DNA of 64,000 bases. Origin: Entoloma clypeatum (lineage: Eukaryota; Basidiomycota; Agaricomycetes; Agaricales; Entolomataceae). The notes below the pieces were generated by a model that saw only the letters and a list, made by a program, of their open reading frames with translations, was not told where the DNA came from and made no database searches. The stretch spans positions 3,348,001 to 3,412,000 of the forward strand of contig OY751487.1 of the NCBI GenBank assembly GCA_963565915.1, given 5' to 3'. A program made the position numbers and the translations under genes. Each line of letters starts with the position of its first letter. The stretch's first letter is position 1. Shown here one piece after another: positions 52,051 to 62,593 of the stretch.

Positions 52051-55000
52051 TCAAAGATTCGACTTGGATTCTTTGCGTTCTAGGTTCGAGAGCTCCTCGT
52101 CCAAGACTTCAGTGATGTTCCTTATAGGCTCCCCTTTGATGACTTTCCGAACCTCTTCTGAATCCAGCGTCTCATGCTCCACTAGCGCATGTGCCAACTG
52201 TCAAATTGACTATGCGTCAGCAAATTGAGTTTGTGAAGGGAGAACGAAGCCTCTCACTCGGTGTAGTTCTTCTATCTTTGACGTGAGTAATACCGTAGCA
52301 CGAGCTTCTCCACTCCGTACAATGCTGTGTTCACAAGTCAGTCATCAATAAGAGTGTCATCAGGGGAACGGTGGGGACCGGGAGCATACTTTGCGATTTC
52401 ATCTTCGATTTCCTCTTTTCGACGGGGGCTTAGTGTGTCATTTCGCCCCCCATAATATACAGGTCCCAGTTTGGAGAATCCCCAATGCTTTGTGCAATAT
52501 AAATTCATGATACAGGTCATGAGAACAAAGCGGAAGGTTCATACCTTTACCATGGACTGCGCTGTTTGCGTAGCATTCTGGATGTCTGAACTGGCGCCGC
52601 TGGTCACATTCTCAGCACCATAGACTTGACGAGTCCATATGAGATGCAAAGTAGACAATGTGGATAAACGGCAACATAATCCTTACTTATTTCTTCGGCT
52701 ACCCTGCCACCCATCGACACATCGATGCCTGCAAGGTACTGTTTGAGGCTGACCGAATGCCGATCATCTTCCGGAAGCAATGACGTCTATCATAGATTAT
52801 TCAGATGTCATGAAAAAGAAGCAAAAATACACACATAGCCCAAAGCATGTCCACGTGGGACACAAGTCACTTTGTGCAACGGCATCGCTCCATCGGTGTA
52901 CAATGCCACAAGAGCATGTCCCCCCTGCTCAGTCCAGTTTAGCGAGAATAGCGCGGAAGTTGGAAAATGTACTTCGTGGTACGCGGTAGCTAGTTTGGCC
53001 TCAGGATCGATGTACTGGCTTTTGCGTTCGGCGCCCATGAGAATGCGGTCCTGGGTGGAGCAGCAGTAAGAAAGCTGGTGGCAGACCGAACAAAAGAGAG
53101 GGGGGGGGGGGGGGGGATTACCTTCGCCCATTCAAAATGCTTTAGTGAGACCTCGGTAGCTTTTTCCTTGGACGCCTGGATTGCAGCTTGACTAGAAACA
53201 TCGAACTGGTTGAGAGAGAGGGGCTGAAGATGAGAACTTCAAATCCTCACTTGACCATGTTCTGGAGATCGGCACCAGAGAAGCCAGGAGTTCCTCGTGC
53301 CAGGACTTTGGGATCAACGTCTGGTCGAGGGAGGCAATGTACGATTGACGGTTGTTAGAAAGGTCAAGACACTTGCTTACCATGTGCAGTGCCGACGTTC
53401 CGCATATGGTGCTGTAGGATCTGAACGCGGCCGCGCACATCAGGCAGAGGAACAGCAATGATTCGATCAAACCGTCCAGGCCGTACTAAAGCTCTGTGAC
53501 GATAAACCTGAGATGAAAGAATGATCGCAATAGATCATGACTTACTGGTCGAGACTTTGGGGGAAATTGGTAGCAGCAATCACGATAACGCCTTCGGTTT
53601 GCTGAAAGCCATCCATCTCGACCAGGAGTTGATTAAGGGTTTGTTTCATGTACTGTTGATCACGGTTGCTCCTTTTACCGCCGACCGCATCGAGTTCGTC
53701 GATGAAGATGATAGCTGGCTGTTTTTTGCGAGCTGCGGCAAAAAGTTCGCGAACGCGTTTAGCACCAAGGCCCACAAACATCTCTTCAAAGTCCGAGCTA
53801 GAAAAGAAGGAACAAAGTGAGGTGAACAAAAGCTGGAGGTGGAACGACTGCATACCCCGAAGCAAAGAAGAATGGTACACCAGCTTCCCCTGCCACAGCG
53901 CGGGCCAACAAGGTTTTACCGGTTCCTGGGGGGCTAATCGGCTTGCGTTTGAGTGAGACTGGAAAGTGGGTGGACGAGACTGACTGACCCGGTAAGAAGG
54001 ACCCCTTTGGGCAGTTTACCTCCGAGGGATGCGAAAGCTGTCGGATCCTTGAGGAAAAGGACGACGTCTTGCAGTTCCTGATGTTGATGTAATGACGAAA
54101 ATGGGGGAAAATAAAAAGAGGTGTACATACATCTTTGGCCTCGTCGACGCCATGAACGTCGGTGAATTTAACAGTCTTGCCTTCGGTAGGTTCAAACTGG
54201 GATTGACGAGGGCCGGCCTTCATAAGACCGCTGTTCTCGAAAAAGACGGAGAGGATGACGAGGAAGACTATTAGATAGAAGGCACATAAAAGTAAAGATT
54301 GCTGAAAGTGGGATAAAAAGGAGAAGGTGCTCACAGAATGAGCTGACCAGGATGACAGCTACAAAGCGGACGAGGCGGGGAATCCAAGAGCCTTTGCCTG
54401 GAGAGAAGGTAGGTGGAGGAAGGGACAAATAGGGAAGAGACATACGTTCGACAATGGAAACCTGTATCGGACCGATGTTAGCTTCTGCATTGAGCTTTCG
54501 GAGGTCTGGGTTTGGAGTGGACGGGGTAGCTAGGGCTTCAGATTGACCGACAAGAACGGCCTGAGCAATTTCCTGACTTGGGGTGGGATTGTTGCCAGAG
54601 TCATCGATGGTTTTAGTAGAAGGAGAAGGGTGACTGTCCGGAAGTGATGGCGATGTAGAGGGATTTGCGGCAAGGAGAGAATCTCTTCTACGTACGGCTG
54701 GATGGATGGAGGCGGGTTGGGCAGTGTGAAGGAGGGAAGAGAGGTAAAGCTGGAATGCCGGGCCAGAGCGGAGCAGAGGGGAAGCGGTGTCCTGAGGGTT
54801 AGTGCGTGTGAGGATTCAATAAGGATGACTGCGCAGAGGACGCACGAATTCGCACATGCGTTCCCAACGGGTGATGATCAACTCGTAGGAAGACTTGAGC
54901 TTTGTGTCGGCGAGGGCTTGGAAGAGGGCGAGCTGTTTGGGGACATCATGGGGGTTCACATTGGCCTCTGCCTCGAGCCGGGTGATGTGTGCGACAACGA

Positions 55001-55211
55001 CGGGAGACGGAGTGCGGATGACATTCGAGCGGGTGAAGAGGGAGGAAAGAGAGAGAAGACGGGAAGGTGTGGGCGCGGGCGAGGCGGGTGCTGTACAGAA
55101 AGGGGGGCGGAGGAGAAGGAGGGTGCTGCTCTGACGGTACGCGACGGCGGCGGCTACGGCAGGTGCGATGACGGGACGTGCGCAGACGCGCAACGGACGC
55201 CATGTCTGCAT
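52051..55211 (-). CDS. YME1: Mitochondrial i-AAA protease Yme1 (FtsH family)
   Basis: The N-terminus is Arg/Ser/Ala-rich ([19 protein letters not shown]), a mitochondrial presequence, followed by a linker and one transmembrane segment ([20 protein letters not shown]), the topology of Yme1 rather than m-AAA. The AAA module is complete: Walker A GPPGTGKT, Walker [25 protein letters not shown] and RPGRFDR. The M41 protease site HEGGH is rebuilt across an intron (YHE then [12 protein letters not shown]), with GGRVAEE(IVYG) and the third ligand region [12 protein letters not shown]. It degrades misfolded proteins at the intermembrane side of the inner membrane. About 14 exons; the downstream ones are tightly spaced. 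One intron contains a G17 tract. Stop TGA at 52053-52051 after KESKSNL. Start codon is 41 bp from the divergent neighbour. Confidence 0.95.
53100..53116 (+). repeat. G17 homopolymer tract (intronic, YME1)
   Basis: Uninterrupted run of about 17 G on the plus strand, so C17 in the YME1 transcript sense, inside an intron. Same kind of tract as C17 in eIF2B alpha intron 1. Confidence 0.85.
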
Positions 55212-55252
55212 CGTGACAGAAAGGGAAAAAGAACGGATCACGTGCCATAATT
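55212..55252. promoter_or_regulatory. 41-bp divergent promoter with CACGTG
   Basis: Only 41 bp separate the YME1 (-) and GCIP-like (+) start codons. A palindromic E-box CACGTG lies at 55239-55244. No room for separate promoters. Confidence 0.6.
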
Positions 55253-56358
55253 ATGCTTGACACCGCGAAGCAGACATGTACCGCCGCCCTCGCCGCCCTC
55301 GCCATCCCCGCCGATCCCGTCCCCGACCTCCGCCCTTCTGTTCTTCACGCTGATGTGCTCTCCCTTCTCGCCCTCCTCCGTGCGTCCACCACCAAGCTCG
55401 GCCTTGCCTTCACCCCATCCTCGCCCTCCCGCACCGCTGCCGTCACCCCCCTCACCGACGTCTCCAACCACATCTCCGCACTCTCCCACTGCGTCCGCCT
55501 CTATCATCCTATTTACGGCCTTACCGTCCGTCACGAGGCCACCTCCCTCGCCAGAGACATCATTCAATCAGTTTCCTCGCTTCTCGTCACCCTTTCCGAC
55601 ATTGATGCCGATCTCACATCTTCTGATCATTATCTCGTCCGCGTCGCCGCAGTCCACCACATTATCGACTGCGCCACCGCTCCAGGCGGGTTTTCGCTTG
55701 ACAACATCGCCGCCGTAAGAAAAAAATGGGTTCAGGATCACGATTCACTCGAAGATGGCCTTTCCGAGGTTGCAGAGATGGCTGAAGACCCTTCTTCTTC
55801 TTGTGACAACCCGGACTTTGAAGACGATGGTTGGCACGAATTCGGTGTACCCTCCAACAAAACGATGAATCCAGATGAAATCCAGGTGACTAGAAAGGTT
55901 TGTTTTAAAATTTCCCCGAGGTCAGAGATCTGCTCAGTCCATTTTCCATTCAGACCCATACCATTCTTCGTCTCTCCACTCTTTTACATGGTCGCATCTC
56001 CAAAGATCTTCTGTCCTCCCGCCTGTCAGATCCCACCATCCAAAACCTCGACCACCTTTCTCCCTTGTCATCTGCCATACTAGTTGCTTCTGACGACCTT
56101 ATATCCGCCTTGTATCCCCCTCAGGATCCGACTGATATCTTAGCAGAGCTCGCTTCGTTCGCCGACGTTCTCTCCCGTGTACGATCCACCCTTCTTCCCA
56201 TCCTTGCGGAGCTTGCTTTGTCTAAACAGCTGGAAGCAACCAATCTAGATTCCCAGCCAAAGGTTGTACTCGTGAAATGGTTCGAAGCATGCTTGAATCA
56301 AATAGACAAAGCTGTTCTTTCCTTACAAGATACTTTGAAATCACACGGTCAACCTTGA
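55253..56358 (+). CDS. GCIP/CCNDBP1-like (cyclin-D-interacting) domain protein
   Basis: Predicted 349 aa from 2 exons (55253-55897, 55954-56358). All-helical and Leu/Ser/Ala-rich: LHADVLSLLALLRASTTKL, PLTDVSNHISALSHCVRLYH, DIIQSVSSLLVTL, DYLVRVAAVH-like HYLVRVAAVHHIIDCA. An acidic segment follows (EDPSSSCDNPDFEDDGWHEF). The C-terminal half continues with TILRLSTLLHGRISKDLL and FEACLNQIDKAVLSLQDTL. This arrangement matches the GCIP domain (Grap2 and cyclin-D interacting protein) as found in fungi; its role there is not established. Convergent with the next gene, 47 bp between stops. Confidence 0.7.
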
Positions 56359-56405
56359 CCAATCCCCCACACATTATAATGAGAAGGCGGTCTCAATGCA
56401 TATGC

Positions 56406-57784
56406 TCACAGGTGGCCTGGGGTATCATTCATCTCGCCTTCCTCTCTACCATTCGACTCATCCCATGGCGTGCTCGCATGCCACTCTTTGCGCTGCTGTC
56501 TCTTTTCTTGCTCCTTTTCTCGCTCCCATCGTTCTCTCCATTTCGCTGCAAGACAGTTCGGATACAACGCATTGCTCCTTATAGCTTTCAGCTTCTCTTC
56601 GTATCGTGTGATCTTATCCGTCTGCAGGGCAAGGTCGAAGGCTGGAATCTGTATTTCATCGCCATCAATTCAACGTGCTACAAAGAGCCATGAAAGACCA
56701 CGAACCGCTTCAACTAGACGTTTGGCCCTGGCTTCATCTCTCATCTTCATCAACTCTCTTCGCCTCTCTTCTTCTTTTTCTCGTCTACTTAATCCAGATC
56801 GTGGAGTACTGCTGCCTCCCGCCGCCTCCAAATAACATGTTAGTCGTTTTCAAGAACGTGCACGACTTTATTACCGGTTTGAATAATTCGGCGTACACCG
56901 ATGCATCCCGTAGATCAAAATCAGCCACACCGATCGTAGCAGCAATGGCTCGACCGGCCGCCTTGTGGCCTTCAGTTACAGGTAAGACAGCAGGATCTGC
57001 CACCGCGGGAGTTTTGGTGGAGGGAGTAGTTGAGACAGCTGTATTCGCAGGTTTGTTCCTCTTGATTTGTGGAAGCTTGCGTTTCTTCGTGGGTGGTGGT
57101 GTTGGGTCTTTGCTCGACGGGCTAGCAGCAGGCTTGGCTGCATTGGCAAAGATGTCGATTATTGTGTCCTCAGGAACTAAGGATTGCACTGCCCGTGGTC
57201 GTTTGTTCAATGCAGTTAGAGCGTTCTCCGCATCGTCATGACGTGGTTTCTTCGGTATCGCTTTGCTTTTTCCGGTTTTATCCTTCGATGACTTGGCTGG
57301 AGCACCATACTGTCGTTTGGTCTCAGGCACAACAAGGTCCTCCTCACTCTCGTCTCCAGAAGACCTGCCGACATCGTCATGACCATAGTCCTCATCCGAA
57401 CTGATAATGCGTCTTCTCTTCGTTGATGGTGGCACATCGGCGCCTGGCCTGGCCTTGCCTTTCGACCGGCTGCTCGAAGCCAAGTGTGATCCATGAGTGT
57501 GTGAGCCGTGGCCATCGTATGGTGGGCCGAAATCGGAATATTTCTCTGTAGCATGCGAATTCCAGTCTTTTGTATCATGTGTTTCTGAATCTTGGGCCCC
57601 GTCTTCATCTGATTCAACAGCAGTGCGGCGCTTCATTGGCAACCGACGTGGGGGTGGCTTTTCAGACGTTGAAGACTCGAAATCAGGAGTGTGAACACAA
57701 TTGCAGCCCATTCAACAGATCAGATACCTGCGGTTCATGGCCATGGTCCGCTTCTTCAGTCTTGGGCGGAACTTTGATACGCAT
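56406..57784 (-). CDS. Basic, disordered nuclear protein with C-terminal coiled coil
   Basis: Starts with MRIKVPPKTEEADHGHEPQ (57784-57728), then a long exon from 57675. It is rich in Ser, Asp, Lys and Arg, with several likely nuclear localisation signals (PMKRRTAVESDEDG, STKRRRIISSDEDYG, TKKRKLPQIKRNK) and alternating acidic casein-kinase-type sites. A short ordered patch follows (GRAIAATIGVADFDLRDASV, YAELFKPVIK). Minus-strand coding continues below 56800 as a charged coiled coil (REKEEERRRELMKMRDEAR, TRYEEKLKAIRSNALYPNC, AAKWRERWEREKEQEKRQQ) to a stop at 56406, after an intron ending ATACAG. The exon junction near 56790-56860 is not resolved. Function unknown. Confidence 0.68.
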
Positions 57785-57901
57785 GAATTGAGTGAGTGAT
57801 TGAGTTCGAAGTATTCAAAGTATTTGGAAGCCAGTCAGCAGCCAAATAACGCGTTACACTCGGCCTACTTAGTGCAAGGATACACTGAATTCTGCCCAAG
57901 C

Positions 57902-59265
57902 TCAAAGTTCCGAGGGAATCTCCTTATAAAATCTCATCACGTCCTGCACATCGTCTTTGCTTCCCAAGAACACCGGGCATCGTTCATGGATGCTCCTGGG
58001 AACAATATCCAGGATCCTTTTAGTTCCTGTCGTCGCAATCCCGCCAGCCTGAACAATGGAAGAGTTGATGAATTTCGGTCAACGCGAGACGGACACTCCA
58101 GTCTCACCTGCTCTGTTAAAAATGCCATAGGGAAAGCCTCGTACAGCAGCCTCAGCTTTCCGCTCTTGCTCTTCTTATCGTTCGGGTACCCGAATATGCC
58201 ACCGTAGAGCAAGGTCCGGTGAACATCGGCCACCATGGAACCAATATAACGGGCGCTGTACGGAGATTTCGGAGGCAGAGGGTACTTGATGGATTTCAAG
58301 TAGGCAGTCACAGGTGGGTAAAAGTACATGGAATTCCCTTCGTTGAAGGAATATATCTTTCCCCGAGGAGGAATTTGAATCTAGATATCCAGGGAAAGTG
58401 GTCATTCGTGAAAAAGCAAAAAAGAATACTTACATTAGGATGCGTAAGAATGAATTCTCCAAGGGCAGCATCAAGTGTATAACCGTTGACACCTTGCCCA
58501 GTCGATAGCACCAAATTGGCAGACGATCCATACCTACTCAGCGGATTTTGTTGCATGAAGCAAAGTTTACGAAATCAGTGAGTGTGAAGCTCACATGGTA
58601 TAACCAGCTGCAACCATCTCGCTGCCCGGCCGCAGCACGTCCTCGACAGTACCCGCTGAATCTGGCCTCTGAGAAAAGACCCGGCAATGAGTGCCATTCG
58701 TTTCGAGTGAAGTGGGCAGCTGAGACGCACAACTCTGTAGATCCCGAAGATGGTTCCGATGTTCACGCCGGCATCGATATTGCTGCTACCATCCAGAGGA
58801 TCGAAGACGACGCAGTATTTCCCTTTGTTTCTCCCCTCAATGATAATCGCATCTTCGAGCTCTTCAGAGACGAGGACGGCCGTCTTTCCTGAAGCGCGCA
58901 AGGCATTCACCATGATATCGTTCGATAGGACATCCAGCTTCTTTTGTTCCTCCCCTTGGACATTTGTCTCACCTGCCAGTCCGACCCTCGTTGCAAGGTA
59001 AACTGGTTCCATGTGGATAACGTTATCGACTTACAAGTTGATCAAGCGCGCCTTTCGGACGTTGGTGGCAATGAACTTAGAGGTGACTTGTATGGCAGTC
59101 AAGAGCAATGTTAGATCGCCAGTGGCAAGCTCTCCGAGTCTGAGCTGATCGGACAGGACATGGCTTTGGGCAAAAGTTGAGAATTATTCGATCATTTAGG
59201 ACATATATTCCGACGAACCGAGTGAGGGTGATTAGATCGACGTTTGGGGCTTCTTCAGTGGCCAT
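57902..59265 (-). CDS. FBP1: Fructose-1,6-bisphosphatase
   Basis: The gluconeogenic enzyme that converts fructose-1,6-bisphosphate to fructose-6-phosphate in the cytosol. Complete class I FBPase marks: [26 protein letters not shown], active-site metal motif [54 protein letters not shown] and GGIFGYP. The end reads [10 protein letters not shown], with the stop at 57904-57902. About seven exons; the ones after IYR, YTM, HPN and TEQ are separated by canonical short introns. The N-terminus ([20 protein letters not shown]) lacks the RRES-like PKA site that lies near residue 11 in S. cerevisiae Fbp1. Confidence 0.95.
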
Positions 59266-59475
59266 GGTCGGACTGTAGAGTGTGTAGATGTTGATTGCAA
59301 TATAAATCTAATGCGGGGTAAGTCGGGAAATACTCATATGACGGCGGCTGACGGCGGCCTCCCGTCCCTCAGATGGTCGGATAGGGGAGAGCGCTATCCA
59401 CGTGATAGTATACTCGAGAGTACCCGTTCCGATCTACGTACTCGACAGCAGAATGATAATGTAGTCGTCTACAGG

Positions 59476-61351
59476 TCATCGCTTTCTTTTGCTCCCAACG
59501 AAAGCCAGTTCCCTGCTCTTTCGCGCTCGCAATGGCACCGGAAAAGCATCACTGTCATCATCTTCCTCGACGAATCTCCGGCCATCCTTGTCCAGACCAT
59601 CGAGACCTCGGATCCCGCTTGTGTTCGGGATGATCATCTCTGGAGCGTTATCTGACCCAGACTGATCGTCTTCATCCTCCTCATCATCGTCGTCGTCATA
59701 CACGCGAGATTGCGCTTGGGCGATGGCAGCTGCAATTTCGGCGCTGATGCTTGCCACCCGCACTTCCAAAGTCTCATCTTGGAGAGGATTCCCTGATGTC
59801 GGAAGCATCGCGTTGCCCCCGGCCTGGAATAATGCAGAGATCGTGCGGACAGACTCTGCCAATTCTTGATCATCATCGTCGTCATTTACTTTGCGCCGTT
59901 TTCCTTTAAAATTGTATTTTCTGCGAGAGAGAGTCAGAATCAAGCCTGGTGTAAGGACGGACATCACAACTCACATGGTTGGGTTAGGTTCCCAAGCAGG
60001 GTCGTGTGTCTTCATGTGGGTTGTCAATGTGGTCCTCCTTGTGAATGTCTTCTCGCAGGCGGGGTCTTCGCACTTGTAAGGGCGTTTACCGGTATGGGTT
60101 CTGCGATGTCGGGCAAGGCTGCTAGAGTCGCCAAAGGTCTTCCCACATCCAGGATACTCGCAGGAATGCGGCTTTTCGCCCGTGTGGACACGGGAATGGA
60201 CGTGAAGGGCAGATCTCTAGTGATCCGGTTTGAGACAGACATACAAGGCAAAAAGTACGTCACATTACCTGAATAAAGGTCTTGCCACAGCCGTCGTACT
60301 CACATATAAAGGGGCGCTCGCCTGTGTGTATTCGCATATGACGAGCAAGATCGCTCCGACGGGTGAACGACTTTTGGCACTGTTCTTGTTCGCAGGTGTG
60401 GACATGCGTGCCCTTGTCTTTGTCTTTGGCTTTCTTTCCTTTCTTAGGCGGGCTAGAAATGTATATGGATGAAGTAGAAGCGACGGGCTGAGGAACAGGT
60501 GCACGGTTTGAAGGTGCCAAGACTGGAGGGGGCGGTTGAGGTTGAGGTTGAGGATCGCGAGCATGGACACGGGAAACAACAGGGGAGGGATCGGATGCCG
60601 AGAGATCCTGCGGGTGAGGGCCAGCAGGCTGTTCGAATTGCGCGGAAAGTTGCGTCAAGATGTCGCTGATATCAGAGAATTCACTGTGCACGGGTGGGGA
60701 GGGATCGGGTGGAGTTCCTGGTCGAGTTCGCGATGGGGACAGTGTGACAGTCATTTTCCCGTTGTGCGCGCGATCTAGATCGTCGGGGTCACTCGCGCTG
60801 TCGCCATCTGCGAACAAGTAGTCGGAGCCTTCGGAGGCGGTTCTGATTTCGACTCTTGACCGTTTCCTCGGAGGAATGTCAAACGGCTCTCCGGCAGTGA
60901 GGGAATGGAATGCGGGGGCGGTCTTCGTCGACTTCTGGCCTTTATCGGCGATCGCTGCGTCGCGTTGGCGCGCATAGTCGGGGTCTTTGGCGGCCAGCTC
61001 TTCTGCTACGCGTTCGTTTTCAGCAGCCTGCGCTTGGGCAGCTTGTAGCATAGCTGCGAGACCGGTGAGGTTGAGATTCAACGAAGAGATGTTATCGGCG
61101 GGTGCGGGTGCATCGGCGGCAAGGGGCTGAAGAGCCATGTGTGCCTGACGCTGCTGGGCGGCGGCAGACAGCAACGCGGCGGAGGCGGCGGAGGCGTTCT
61201 GGCTGAGGAGGGTGGCGATCTCGCGCTCGAGCATCTCGACAGAGAAATCGGAGGGAAGTGGGTTCGGCGGATCTATTTCGGGGTCGTCTGCTATAGTATC
61301 GTCGTGGACGACGTCGGAGAGGGCGAGTCCGGGGTGGTCGTCGTGGTCCAT
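59476..61351 (-). CDS. Four-finger C2H2 zinc-finger transcription factor
   Basis: Predicted 589 aa from 3 exons (61351-60269, 60216-59975, 59920-59476). The long N-terminal half is disordered and Ala/Pro/Asp/Gln-rich ([32 protein letters not shown]), typical of activation domains. Four tandem fingers follow: [57 protein letters not shown] and [19 protein letters not shown], joined by TGERP/TGEKP/TGKRP linkers. Intron 1 splits finger 2. The C-terminal region has acidic runs ([22 protein letters not shown]) and ends in basic GSKRKR. Its target genes cannot be told. Finger architecture resembles fungal Zap1/Azf1-like regulators, but this is not a firm assignment. Confidence 0.9.
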
Positions 61352-61450
61352 GGTAAAGGGAGGCCGGGCCGGATAAGGGAATAGATACCCAGGGTGGAAA
61401 TTATAATAAATAATACAAATAATAAATATATAGGTGGTCGTTCATAACTA
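61352..61450. promoter_or_regulatory. 99-bp AT-rich divergent promoter
   Basis: Between the C2H2 factor (-) and the PMP3-domain gene (+). The stretch at about 61398-61433 is almost pure A/T (ATTATAATAAATAATAC), TATA-like on both strands. Confidence 0.55.
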
Positions 61451-62418
61451 ATGCCCTCCAAGATCGACCTCACCCCAAGACGCCACCACGGCTATGCCGT
61501 CCTCCTCTTCATCATGGGCACCCTCTTCCCCCCGATGGGTCAGTACTTTCATCCACCATCGTCTCCGCTCATCGCCCCCCACAGCTGTCGCTGCTAGATT
61601 CGGCATCGGCAAGGACTTCTGGCTCAACCTCCTCCTCACCATCTGCGGATACATCCCTGGTACTGACAGTCTCCACCCAATTCTCGAAACCTGCCCGCTA
61701 ACCCTGCACATCCAGGCCATGGCCACAACTTCTACATACAGGTACCCAATCTCCATATCCGTCTGCAGTTTCCTCATCCCATCATCCACAGAACATCCGC
61801 AACAACAAGAACCACGCCCGCACCCCCAAGTGGGTCCAGCGCTACGGCCTCGTAGACACCTCCACCATCGAGCGTCATGCCAAGCGATCGCAGTGGGCTA
61901 CCCGCTACAACGAACGCCTCCCCCAATCCACCCTCGACGGCCAGCCGTACGAGGACGGCCAGGAGCCAGCCTCCAGCGTCGACCTATCCGCTTCCGACGG
62001 CCATCGACCACGGTCCGACTCCAACCGAGATCTCTGGCGGTCAGAAGACGAAGTTTACTACAATAGCAACTCTCCCTCCACTGGTCGCTGGCATTATCCA
62101 GCCAATTTCGAAGACGTTGCGCTGCCCAAGCGAAAAAAGGAGAAGAAGGAAAAGAAGGAAAAGAAGGACAGATGGGCCAGGACAGAAGACGCATACTCCA
62201 TGTCTGAGGAACAGGGTCGCCGAAAGAAATCAAAGAAGAGCAAAAGTAAAAAGGACACCACTTCTTCCACCACAGGCGACAGCGTCCACTCGAGAGATTC
62301 GGCCATTGATTTTCCAGAAGACCCAGAGGGTGGACTGTACGGGAACGGTATTGAGAGACTCGAGGACACCCGTGCCAAGGAAATAACCAGAGACGACGTA
62401 TTCGAGCATGAGTTTTGA
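61451..62418 (+). CDS. PMP3/UPF0057-domain membrane protein with long lysine-rich tail
   Basis: Predicted 271 aa from 4 exons (61451-61538, 61585-61659, 61716-61741, 61792-62418). The N-terminal about 75 residues are a Pmp3-type proteolipid domain with two transmembrane helices: YAVLLFIMGTLFPPMAVAARF and DFWLNLLLTICGYIPGH, then the conserved HNFYIQNIRNNKNH. Yeast Pmp3 is only 55 aa and affects membrane potential and salt tolerance. Here about 200 extra residues follow, with a charged repeat (KRKKEKKEKKEKKDRW), a second one (RRKKSKKSKSKKDTT) and an acidic end (DDVFEHEF). The 26-nt exon 61716-61741 carries HGHNFYIQ. The tail probably lies in the cytosol and could bind acidic lipids. Confidence 0.88.
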
Positions 62419-62593
62419 CAACGCGCATGCTAGTATTGTGGTATGTAGGGGGCGCATAGTTAAGTCATAGGCTGAATCATTGGACCACCTAATAATGAAT
62501 TCCATGAACATTTCCCCATGACAATAGCTTGTTCTTCGAGCCTGCGAACATGCCGTTAGATAAGTATCAAACTACTTAGTATTCTCATTTATT

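Noticed and set aside
53100..53116. G17 tract considered as a possible telomere-like or assembly-gap mark.
   Set aside because: It lies inside a YME1 intron with intact exons on both sides, so it is only a homopolymer.
55238..55718. Low-complexity frames on both strands opposite the GCIP-like gene (Gly/Glu-rich or Pro/Ser-rich).
   Set aside because: They are shadows of a GC-biased coding region; the + frame at 55253 continues across an intron with helical, conserved-looking sequence.
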